From positions 47,336,391-47,400,390 of the forward strand of contig NC_061796.1 of NCBI RefSeq assembly GCF_021462225.1: a DNA stretch of 64,000 bases, in the 5' to 3' direction. The position numbers and the translations under genes were made by a program. The DNA is from Girardinichthys multiradiatus. Its lineage: Eukaryota; Chordata; Actinopteri; Cyprinodontiformes; Goodeidae. Below the pieces are notes generated by a model that had not been told where the DNA came from, did no database searches, and was given only the letters and a program-made list of their open reading frames with translations. Below are positions 10,784 to 20,526 of this stretch, one piece after another (the stretch's first letter is position 1; each line of letters begins with the position of its first letter).

Positions 10784-12701
10784 ATGATTTGTAGATGGAT
10801 GAACAATGCTTTCCGTTGCTGGGCATTTATATTTTTCCTCATATTGATTTTTTTATTTTTCTGGTACTTCTGGAAACCAGTCAAGATGAATTAGAATATA
10901 ACAACATCTGTTATGAGTTATATGAAACAAGTAGCGTTAAATCAAGGTAGGCAAGATAACCTAACTATGTGCACTAAACAAACTTCTTATACTTATGGTA
11001 TTCAAGTGTGCGTGAAATCTAAAACCATAGCTGTGGTGCTGATCCACTCAATAGCTTGATTAAATGAGGAAGGAATAGACAGGATTATAGAAGTTATAAA
11101 TGGTACTTAACTAATGATAGAAGAGACACCTCATGGTCCATGATGGTAGCTGATGAAGGAAATAATTGGACACCAGAGTGGTGCACCACTGATTATGCTA
11201 GTTATTAAAAGAAGTTGTTTAAGTTCCATAAAACTGATAATGTAATCCAGGTAACAAAGCGAGGAGAGTAAAAATTATGTTAGGAAATTTAACTACAGAT
11301 GATTAAGTTCCAGGTTATTACTGGAGTATCAGGAACAAATAATAACTGATTATTGATGGTAGAACAAGCAGCTAACATGACTAAAAGAGATTCTGTTGTG
11401 TGTTTGGGTCCCAGGTTTTTGTTATAAATAATTCCAGCTGTGATATCACAACCCTGTATGATGGAAGTAATGAATCAAACTAATCCTAATGAAATGTGTC
11501 AACACTGGGATTCTGTTTTTCCTGTAATTATAGCAGATAAGGATAAATCAGTTTTCCATAAGCGAGTCACCACTGGAAACTATACATGTATAAATATGAC
11601 AGAGAGAGGTAATAAATTGGGAAATCTCATTGCAGTATGGTGTATTACAATTGTAAAAGTAAATAAGTGTTTTAAACTAGTCTCTAGAGGAGACATTTGG
11701 TGGTGGTTGTTTGATTGATCACCTTCAAACGTAACAGGACTCTGTGCTCTAATTACTTTATTGTTACCAGTTTCAGTATATTCTATGTTAGTAGATGAAG
11801 TAACAGATGGACTATTTAGTGTTAAATCCACATGATTGTTGTGATAGGAAGTGCAGAGCTGCAGCTTGGCAGACTGAGGGAGACTCTACATACATAGATG
11901 CTATAGATGAATATAAATTAACTGATCAAGTAGCACACACTCATTCATACACCTGTCCAGGGTGTACCCCGCCTCTTGCCCATAGACTGCTGGAGATAGG
12001 CACCAGCTCCCCCGCGACCCACTATGGAATAAGTGGTAGAAAATGACTGACTGATCAAGTAGCTGCAAGATTTGAATCAAGTATCTGTTGGTGGTGTACG
12101 ATGAACAGAAACGTAGACAGGATCAACTATATTCACTATAATGTACAAAAACTAGGAAATTGGACACAAAGTGGGTTTGAAACTGTCCATGACTAATTGG
12201 CTTCAACTTCCCTGATAGCATTCCAGAATAGAATTGCTTTGGACATGTTGTTAGCTGAAAAAGGAGAAGTTTGTGCTATTTTTGGAGAAAAATGTTGCAC
12301 ATTCATACCTAACAACACTGCTGCTGGCTGATGGCAGCCAAATGAAAGCCATAGAAGGTTTGAGATCTCTAAATGGCAAAATGAAAGAGCATTATGGAGT
12401 AGACGCCTCAATGTGGGACTCCTGGCTGGATGTGTTTGGGAAGAATAAAATTTTAGTATCATCAGTAATAATTTCCTTTGCAGTGTTTGCTGCAATTTTG
12501 ACATTGTGTGGATGTTGTTGTATGCCCTGCCTTCGTTCTCTGTTTAACCGTCTCATCACCACAGCTATTTCTCCTATGGAAGACAGAGTTACACAACTCT
12601 ATCTGTTATTTAAACATCAGGATGATGAAGATGATGAGGATGTGACTGACCACTTTTCTGACCTGTACCCAGATCCATCTCTATATGATTCTGTGATTTA
12701 A
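10784..12701 (+). pseudogene. ERV copy 1 env remnant (SU and TM)
   Basis: It starts with a short hydrophobic leader (ATG at 10784, rich in F/L/I) followed by multiple stops through the surface subunit. SU pieces survive at about 11440-11710. The transmembrane subunit region near 12223-12330 shows a CX6CC disulfide motif in a heptad-rich stretch, typical of gamma-type envelopes. A frameshift then moves the frame into 12320-12701, which encodes the membrane span (ILVSSVIISFAVFAAILTL), a Cys-rich juxtamembrane segment and an acidic tail. A SINE-like insertion interrupts it at 11935-12049. Not functional. Confidence 0.83.
11935..12049 (+). mobile_element. SINE-like insertion with 14-bp target duplication
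   Basis: A 115-bp insert is flanked by ACTGATCAAGTAGC on both sides (11921-11934 and 12050-12063). The orthologous site in unit 2 (near 24890-24905) has a single copy and no insert. The insert is the 3' end of the fish family that contains GGGTGTACCCCGCCTCTTGC and ends AAGTGGTAGAAAATG, so it is a 5'-truncated retroposed copy that arrived after the 13-kb duplication. Confidence 0.88.
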
Positions 12702-12823
12702 ATGTCAGTAAGTACCTCTTGTCTTTGTACTCATGAAGATAAACTTACAGTTAAAAATCTGAGAGAAGTGGCTGTTTAAGTGATATGAGAATATGAGCAA
12801 ATATAAGACAAACAGGGAGGAAA

Positions 12824-13328
12824 TGTTGGAATAATTGAATAAAGATTTGTCTTATAGTTTCTCCTATTTTTAACATAACTATTTGATCTTATAATCATTC
12901 AAGATGTATGTGAGTAAATGATCTGATGAGTTGTCTGCAGGCAAAGATCATAAATGGAGCTGAGCTTGCAGAGAAGGAAGCAGTCCAGTTGAGGAGGTCA
13001 TAAAGATGAAGGCTGAGTGCACTGAACAAAAGGGCAATTGACCCTGGAAGCTGAAAGAGGACTGTGGAAATGTGTTTTTAATGGATAAAGATGTTTATGA
13101 CTTGTTTACGGTGCAGCTGTTGTTTTCCCATCCTTTAGAGATTAATGTTCTCGTTAACTAGGGACCCCCAAAAGACAATAAAAAGAGGAAGCGGTTAGAT
13201 GGGTTTCAGAGCGGTTGGGAGACTTGTAACTGAACACATCTCTGACCGTTCTCCTCGTGCGAGTAAAATAACTAATACTTTGTCTCTCTCTCTTCTTTTT
13301 AAGTATTGTAGGTTGTTTAAACCTGACA
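12824..13328 (+). repeat. ERV 3' LTR, copy 1 (505 bp)
   Basis: It begins TGTTGGAATAATTG after the polypurine tract and ends CTGACA, the TG...CA form. It matches the 505-bp 5' LTR at 37617-38121 end to end with about 2% difference. It contains an AATAAA-type poly(A) signal near 13179 (CAATAAAAAG). The right flank starts CTTTC. Confidence 0.93.
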
Positions 13329-13565
13329 CTTTCCAACTCTGTTTTCCCATTATACACTCTGACTATAGACACAAAAACAACAAAATAAATTTAATTTAAT
13401 TCAAAAATACGTTATACAGGATTCTGATTAAATAATACAGCCCAAGTGAATGAGAGATTATTTTGAATATAAACAAAATTAAAAATAATAGCTGGTGGAA
13501 TCCTAGAACCGGTTTAATGAGATCAAAGGAAAAATTCTATGATGTCACTCATGAAGGTGTCTTTG

Positions 13566-13573
13566 TGACGTCA
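13566..13573. promoter_or_regulatory. Full palindromic CRE (TGACGTCA) upstream of coiled-coil gene A
   Basis: A perfect TGACGTCA lies 57 bp upstream of the start codon, with a half-site-like TGATGTCAC 25 bp further upstream. Both are identical in unit 2. This is the consensus for CREB/ATF binding; use as a promoter element is inferred from position. Confidence 0.6.
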
Positions 13574-13629
13574 TCGGCTCAGTTTATGTAACATACTTAT
13601 GTGTTGTTCACAACCGCATTTGTGGAAAA

Positions 13630-15949
13630 ATGTCTCATCAAATGCAGAGATACCGCAATGAAAATATAGGACCCCAGGAGGAATGGGGAAATCAACACAA
13701 TCCGCACGCCCAGTGTCATCCTCCTCCTGTGAATTTCTTCCAAGGGGAAATCCAGAGACTGAACGCTCTTTTGGAAATGGAGAGAGAAAAATGGTTTAAA
13801 GAGAACCAAAAGGTAGCCTACCTGCAAACAGAGCTGGCAGAGACACAATTCCAGTGGAGAAGGCAGAAAAGTCTCAAAGAAATGTATATCAACAAGGAAA
13901 AAGAGACAAAGAGCAAACTTGAGAGAATAGATAGATTTAGTGATCCAGCAACCCTTGACCCTGCGGTCATTGCTTCCAAGGTGCACAATGACATGAAATA
14001 CAAGAAGAAAAAGTTGTTGCAAAAAGACTTTGAAGAAATAAAGGTGGCCCTCATCCTCAACCAGGAAGCTTTTACTTCACAAATCCAGGCAGAAAAAGAG
14101 AAAAATAATGTCCTTCAAGAAGAACTGGACAAACTCAAGACTTCCTACGAGGAGCTTTGCTCAAAATGTGAAGTCGATGTTGCTGCAGGGAGGCAGCAGG
14201 CCCAGGTGCAGACGTTTTGTGAAGAGAAGATCGGTGAGGATCCACAGCTCCTTGAGAAGCTGAGAGCTGCGAAGGACGATCTCCATCAAAAAATGTCACA
14301 AGAGATCGTATTTCTGAAAGAGAAGGAGGAACATTTGGAAAGTGAACTAGAGCAGGTCAAAGATTTTCACCAAGAATTGCTTGGCGTATATGAAAGAGAT
14401 GTTGCCAAACTAAAAGAGGAAGTTGAAACATATCAGAAAGAGTTAAATCACGAGAAAACAGCTAATTCACATAGAGCAATGAAAGACGTCCACCTTATTA
14501 AGAAATTGAGACATGACAACACATATCTCTACAGCACAATGTCAGAAAAGATCGAGATTCTGCAACGGCAACTCGAAGAGACTGAGAACCATTTGGACCA
14601 AAATGAAAAAGATAATTCTGCACTGAGACAACGGGTCAAAAACTTTCAGCAGCAGATAATTCAGGAGAAAAAAGCTCATTTGAAGACAGCAAAGACGGAC
14701 CTGACACTTCTGAACAGCATGAGAACTGAGCAGGACGATCTCAAAGAAAACATGTCAAAAGTGATTGCCTTCCTGCAAGAGAGGGAAAATGGTTTCCAGA
14801 GAGAACTGGACCAGATCAAAGTTTCATACCAGGAACTCAACTGTAAGTATGAAAAAGAGGTTTCTGTACTGAAACAGCAAGTAGACACATATCAGAAACA
14901 TTTAGATCGCGAGAAAAAAAGCTAATTCACAGAAAGCAAATAAGGACCGCCAGCTTATCAACAAACTGAGAGATGAGAAGGTGCATCTTCAGAAAACAAT
15001 GTTAGAACATATCGAGATTCTGCAACAGAAATCCGAAGAGCCCGAGAATGATAATTCTGAGCTGAGAAAACGGGTAGAAAATCTTCAGCTGCAGATAATT
15101 CAGGAGAAAAAAGGTCATTTGGAGACAGCAAAGAAGGACCTGACACTTATCAACACCATGAGAACTGAGCAGGACAATCTCAGAGAAACTATGTCGAAAG
15201 AGATTGCATTCTGGCAACAGAAGGAGAAACGTTTGAAGGGCGAGATGGACAAGATAGAGATTTTATACCAGGAATTACAATCTAGGTATAAAACAGATGT
15301 TTCTGCACTAAAACAGCAAGCAGAAACCTTTAAAAAGGACATAAATAAAAACTTGAAGACAGCAAATAAGAACCTGGAGCTTATCAACAACCTTCAGGTA
15401 GAGAAGGATGATCTTCAACAGAAAGTCAATGTCCTACAACAAACATCATCTGACAGGGAAATTGGTTTAAAACCAGAACTGGAAAATGTGAAAACAGAGC
15501 TCGAAAACCAAATCAGAATTAACACGAAGCTCTCTGCTGAGCTTGAAGACAGAGATGAACTTAATAAACAGAAAAGAAAAAGTGACAGGTGGACAGAACC
15601 AAGACAGCAAAAAGAATCCATCCCTAGAGAAGACATTTTTGACCTTGGCAGGATGGATCTTAATCTCTCAGTGGAAACCCTATCAGATTTCAGTGAATTT
15701 ACGAATGTAACGGACATTGACATTATGGGGGAATTTAGCAACTTCTCAACAAATCTTGATTCTCAATTAATGAAAAAGACAGAAACTGTCCCAGAGAAGT
15801 TGGACAACCCAGAACCTAAACCCATGGAGGAAGCAGGCAAAGAGACAGAATTAACGCCTTCGGTTTGGAAAAGAATTCGGCATGCTCTGGGTTTGAGGAA
15901 ACCTGAAAAATTGAAGAAAAACAATAACACATATGAAGTAACAAACTAA
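13630..15949 (+). pseudogene. Coiled-coil protein gene, copy A (frameshifted)
   Basis: This is the unit-1 copy of the 772-codon gene at 26470, with few differences over 2.3 kb. An extra A in the run at 14914-14920 (seven A, six in copy B) shifts the frame after about codon 428 and stops translation at 14925. The rest of the frame is open from about 14930 to 15949. Translation would give a 431-residue protein lacking the C-terminal third. It is either a new pseudogene or a truncated variant; a single homopolymer change could also be an assembly error. The start ATG at 13630 is the same as in copy B, and the upstream CRE and LTR are shared. Confidence 0.8.
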
Positions 15950-16033
15950 AAAAAAGTTCTCTTCTTAACTAAATTTAAAAAATGTAAAGGTCACCTTCAA
16001 ACCTCAAAATATATCCGACATTTCAGAAAAAAA

Positions 16034-16245
16034 GGGCGGCACGGTGATGCAGCGTTTAACACTGTATCTGCACAGAGAGAACGTCACAGATCTTAACTGG
16101 GCGCCTCTTTCTGTGTGGAGTTTGTATGTTCTCCCCGTGCTTGAGTGGGTTTTCTCCAGGTGCTCTGGTTCCCCCCCACACTCCCCAAAAACATATATGT
16201 TAGGTTAATTGGCTAATGTAAATTGTCCCCAATTGCGTACTGATT
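16034..16245 (+). repeat. SINE-like fragment 5' part, unit 1 first copy
   Basis: It starts GGGCGGCACGGTGATGCAGC and includes TTCTGTGTGGAGTTTG, TGTTCTCCCCGTGC and TTAGGTTAATTGGC, words typical of a widespread teleost retroposon family. It immediately follows the 3' UTR of the coiled-coil gene. Confidence 0.7.
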
Positions 16246-16379
16246 CCAGGAAACAGCTAAATTGTTCAGTCTGTCATTGCTCCTCCATAGGAAATGTAAA
16301 GAAGGAATTTAAGCTTCACCTCACACCTGGAACATTTGCAAACTGACCTGAAAAATCAGGATATGGTCACCACCATTCT

Positions 16380-16748
16380 CAACATATCTTGATTCTGAAT
16401 TAATTAAAAAGACAGAAACTATCCCAGAGAAGTTGGACAACCCAAATACTAAACCCATGGAGGAAGCACGCAAAGAGGCAGAATGAATGCCTTCGGTTTG
16501 GGAAAAAAAAGGTTGAGCACGCTGTGGGTTTAAGGAAACCAGAAAAATGGTACAAAAACAAGAAGTTCCCATCTTAACAAAGTTCAACAATCTCACTTTC
16601 AAACTTCAAAATATATCCGACATTTCAGAAAAAAAAAGGGCGGCACGGTGATACAGCGTTTAACACTGAATCTGCACAGAGAGAACGTCACAGATCTTAA
16701 CTGGGCGCCTCTTTCTGTGTGGAGTTTGCATGTTCTCCCCGTGCTTGA
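16380..16748 (+). pseudogene. Duplicated 3' end of coiled-coil gene plus SINE-like start, unit 1
   Basis: A degenerate repeat of 15743-16143: the end of the coiled-coil reading frame (LDSQLMKKTE-like to the GLRKPEK-like end), its 3' UTR and the first part of the adjacent SINE-like sequence. A TGA interrupts the frame near 16484 and small indels follow. It is a non-coding relic of a local tandem duplication older than the 13-kb one, since unit 2 has it too (29216-29586). Confidence 0.82.
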
Positions 16749-17460
16749 CCCCGAAAAACATATAGGGAGTATATTAGTTTTTATAGTATATATTACATGT
16801 TTAATAATTTACAAACTAAAATCCCTTGGGACGCCCCCCCCAAGCTGCCTTAACGTGATGAATTATACGGGGAACCCCTAAATGGGCACCAACCACACAG
16901 TTCTAAAGCATCATTATCTACATTAAAACCCAGCAGCGTGACTGCTGCCCGTGTGTCGAAGCAGCACATGCAACTGCAGATCTCCACTGCGATATTGCAT
17001 TTTAATTGGACTCAGTGGGACATCTTGTCAATCTGGAGATGAATAAGAAAAAGATAGCGGCTCTGTGTTTTAAACAACAGATACCACATCTACAACTTTT
17101 AATTTGAATTAACTTCTGAGTTGCAATATATGAGTTGCGATTGTTAAGGAGGCAAAGAAAATGACCCAAGGGTCAGTTTCACTGCAGTCGTTATGGTGAA
17201 TCATGCCGGAGAAAATCACTTATATCTGAGCATTCAGGAGGTTTAACTATGACATAACTGAACTGGAAATATTTAAACATGGGCTTCAGACCTGCTGTGA
17301 GAGAAACTAAAGAGAAAATAGGTGCTTTGTTTCAAAGTTTAGAAAAATAAAACAAGATAAATTCATAAAACTGTTTGTCTTGATAGATTATTATAGTCAT
17401 AATCCTCAATTCTGTTGGCCAGTCTACTGTAAGAATACTGCATATTGATAGAGATTAATA
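16749..17460. other. Non-coding spacer, unit 1
   Basis: About 0.7 kb of AT-rich sequence between the SINE-like fragment and the satellite. No gene, RNA or transposon signature is recognised. The unit-2 counterpart (29587-30300) is nearly identical. Confidence 0.5.
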
Positions 17461-19394
17461 TAGATCTATCCATCTAGATCTATCCATCCAGATCTATCCA
17501 TCCAGATCTATCCATCCAGATCTATCCATCCAGATCTATCTAACTAGATCTATCCATCCAGATCTATCCATCCAGATCTATCCATCTAGATCTATCCATC
17601 CAGATCTATCCATCTAGATCTATCATCCAGATCTATCCATCCAGATCTATCTATCTAGATCTATCCAACTAGATCTATCCATCCAGATCTATCCATCCAG
17701 ATCTATCCATCCAGATCTATCCATCCAGATCTATCCAACTAGATCTATCCATCCAGATCTATCCATCCAGATCTATCCATCCAGATCTATCCATCTAGAT
17801 CTATCCATCCAGATCTATCCATCTAGATCTATCCATCCAGATCTATCCATCTAGATCTATCCATCCAGATCTATCCATCCAGATCTATCCATCCAGATCT
17901 ATCCATCCAGATCTATCCAACTAGATCTATCCATCCAGATCTATCCATCCAGATCTATCCATCTAGATCTATCCATCCAGATCTATCCATCTAGATCTAT
18001 CATCCAGATCTATCCATCTAGATCTATCCATCCAGATCTATCCATCTAGATCTATCCATCCAGATCTATCCATCCAGATCTATCCAACTGGATCTATCCA
18101 TCCAGATCTATGCATCCAGATCTATCCATCCAGATCTATCCAACTAGATCTATCCATCTAGATCTATCCATCCAGATCTATCCATCTAGATCCATCCATC
18201 CAGATCTATCCATCCAGATCTATGCATCCAGATCTATCCATCCAGATCTATCCATCCATATCCATCCATCCATATCTATCCATCTAGATCTATCCATCCA
18301 GATCTATCCATCTAGATCTATCCATCCAGATCTATGCATCCAGATCTATCCATCTAGATCTATCCATCCAGATCTATCCATCTAGATCTATCCATCCAGA
18401 TCTATCCATCCAGATCTATGCATCCAGATCTATCAAACTAGATCTATCCATCCAGATCTATCCATCTAGATCTATCCATCCAGATCTATCCATCTAGATC
18501 TATCCATCCAGATCTATCCATCTAGATCTATCCATCCAGATCTATCCATCCAGATCTATCCATCCAGATCTATCCAACTAGATCTATCCATCCAGATCTA
18601 TCCATCCAGATCTATCCATCTAGATCTATCCATCCAGATCTATCCATCCAGATCTATCCAACTAGATCTATCCATCTAGATCTATCCATCCAGATCTATC
18701 CATCTAGATCTATCCATCCAGATCTATCCATCCAGATCTATGCATCCAGATCTATCCATCCAGATCTATCCATCCATATCTATCCATCCATATCTATCCA
18801 TCTAGATCTATCCATCTAGATCTATCCATCCAGATCTATGCATCCAGATCTATCCATCTAGATCTATCCATCCAGATCTATCCATCTAGATCTATCCATC
18901 CAGATCTATCCATCCAGATCTATGCATCCAGATCTATCCATCCAGATCTATCAAACTAGATCTATCCATCTAGATCTATCCATCCAGATCTATCCATCCA
19001 GATCTATGCATCCAGATCTATCCATCCAGATCTATCAAACTAGATCTATCCATCTAGATCTATCCATCCAGATCTATCCATCTAGATCTATCCATCCAGA
19101 TCTATCCATCTAGATCTATCCATCCAGATCTATCCATCCAGATCTATGCATCCAGATCTAGCCATCCAGATCTATCCATCCAGATCTATCCATCTAGATC
19201 TATCCATCCAGATCTATCCATCTAGATCTATCCATCCAGATCTATCCATCTAGATCTATCCATCCAGATCTATGCATCCAGATCTATCCATCTAGATCTA
19301 TCCATCCAGATCTATCCATCCAGATCTATGCATCCAGATCTATCCATCCAGATCTATCCATCTAGATCTATCCATCCAGATCTATCCATCTATC
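17461..19394. repeat. 14-bp satellite array, unit 1
   Basis: About 138 tandem units of AGATCTATCCATCC. Common variants end ATCT or AACT, or have ATGCATCC. The unit contains the palindrome AGATCT. Variant units recur in blocks, which suggests higher-order repeats. Long open frames in all forward frames are a by-product of a stop-free 14-bp unit and are not genes. Confidence 0.97.
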
Positions 19395-19400
19395 TCTCTC

Positions 19401-19899
19401 CACTGCTCAAAAAAATAAAGGGACCACTTAAACAACACAATATAACTCCAAGTAAATCAAACTTCTGTGAAATCAAACTGTCCACTTAGGAAGCAACACT
19501 GATTGACAATCAGTTTCACATGATGTTGTTCAAATGGAAAAGACAACAGGGGGAAATATTTGGTGATTAGCAAGACACTCAATAAAGGAGTGGTTCTGCA
19601 GGTGGGGACCACAGACCACTTCTCAGTACCGATGCTTTCTGGCTGATGTTTTGGTCACTTTTGAATGTTGGTGATGCTTTCACACTCGTGGTAGCAAGAG
19701 ACGGACTCTACAACCCACACAAGTAGCTCAGGTAGTGCAGCTCATCCAGGATGGCACATCAATGCGAGCTGTGGCAAGAAGGTTTGCTGTGTCTGTCAGC
19801 GTAGTGTCCAGAACCTGGAGGCGCTACCAGGAGACAGGCCAGTACACCAGGAGACGTGGAGGAGGCCGTAGGAGGGCAACAACCCAGCAGCAGGACCGC
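19401..19899 (+). mobile_element. Truncated Tc1-like element (5' half) at the duplication edge
   Basis: It starts CACTGCTCAAAAAAATAAAG, the terminal inverted repeat seen in full at 32643, and carries the first part of a transposase frame ([15 protein letters not shown] helix-turn-helix). It is cut at the duplication breakpoint and joined to TE-A sequence. Confidence 0.9.
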
Positions 19900-20419
19900 C
19901 AAGTTCATGCCCCGGCCACGCCCCCTAAACATGGCCAAAAACTCACGATTTTGATAACTTTTAATCCCCCATGCCTTAACTGCCTGTTGACCAAATATGA
20001 AGCTGATAGCTCAAAATCGCTAGGAGGAGTTCGTTAAAGTTCGAGGTGAGTAAAAGTGAAAAATGGGCAAAAAGTGGCCTTTGACCCAAAATGGCCGACT
20101 TCCTGTGCGTTTTAGGGCATACCCCCAAGAGACTTTTTATCTTGGTTTGAGGAGCTCTAGCAGTGTGCCAACTTTCAGATCTGTACGACTTACGGTTCGG
20201 CCTGTCTCACGTTTGGGGGCGTGGCTAAGTGGTTTGGCCACGCCCACTTGTGGCGACATTAAAGACTTAAAATTTCACTAGGGGGACAATTTTGGGTAAA
20301 GTTTGGTGAGTTTTTGGATATGTTAAAGCTGCCAAATAGGCGATTCATTTGTCGCCAGAATAATAATAAACAGAGCGATTACAATAGGCCTTCGCAGCTG
20401 CTTTGCTGCTCGGGCCTAA
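19900..20419 (+). mobile_element. TE-A family 3' fragment (unit 2)
   Basis: The last 0.52 kb of the element at 5222-7362, from CAAGTTCATGCCCCGGCC to the GCTCGGGCCTAA end, then ERV copy 2. The truncation on the left is the tandem duplication breakpoint, not an insertion end. Confidence 0.92.
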
Positions 20420-20526
20420 ATATTCCTTACTGAACAGGAGGAACAGTTTTTGAATTAAGTCCCTGATAAGTTATGGTCAACAGACCCTACTGATGTGGGT
20501 TTAGTAAAGGAGCGTTATCTGTTCAG

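Larger units (their letters stand above)
7361..12823 (+). mobile_element. ERV copy 1: 5'-truncated provirus interior (pol-env)
   Basis: Gammaretrovirus-like interior beginning abruptly at TE-A with AAATATTCCTTACTGAACAG, a point inside pol when compared with ERV copy 3 at 40428. LTR, gag and protease are absent. The order is RT, MITE insertion, rest of RT, RNase H remnant, integrase remnant, env and a polypurine tract (AAACAGGGAGGAAA, 12810-12823) directly before the 3' LTR. Every gene is interrupted by stops or frameshifts, so this copy cannot make virus proteins. Confidence 0.88.
6843..19899. repeat. Tandem duplication unit 1 (13,057 bp)
   Basis: Collinear with 19900-33141, with only scattered substitutions and a few indels. 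It holds the 3' part of TE-A, ERV copy 1, the frameshifted coiled-coil gene, a satellite and 0.5 kb of a Tc1. The unit ends inside the Tc1 at CAGGACCGC, where unit 2 begins inside TE-A sequence; CGC (19897-19899) belongs to both parents. Confidence 0.93.

Noticed and set aside
13597..14022. Antisense frames opposite the coiled-coil genes (13597-15741 and 26437-28580)
   Set aside because: They mirror the strong codon bias of the sense frame; hydrophobic composition is the complement of Glu/Lys codons.
18110..18385. Long frames inside the 14-bp satellite (also 18922, 30795, 31116, 31676, 31830)
   Set aside because: The unit is stop-free and not a multiple of three, so every forward frame stays open and gives a 14-residue repeat. 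No start context, no unique sequence.
17461..19394. CRISPR-like array
   Set aside because: Units are contiguous with no unique spacers; eukaryotic satellite.
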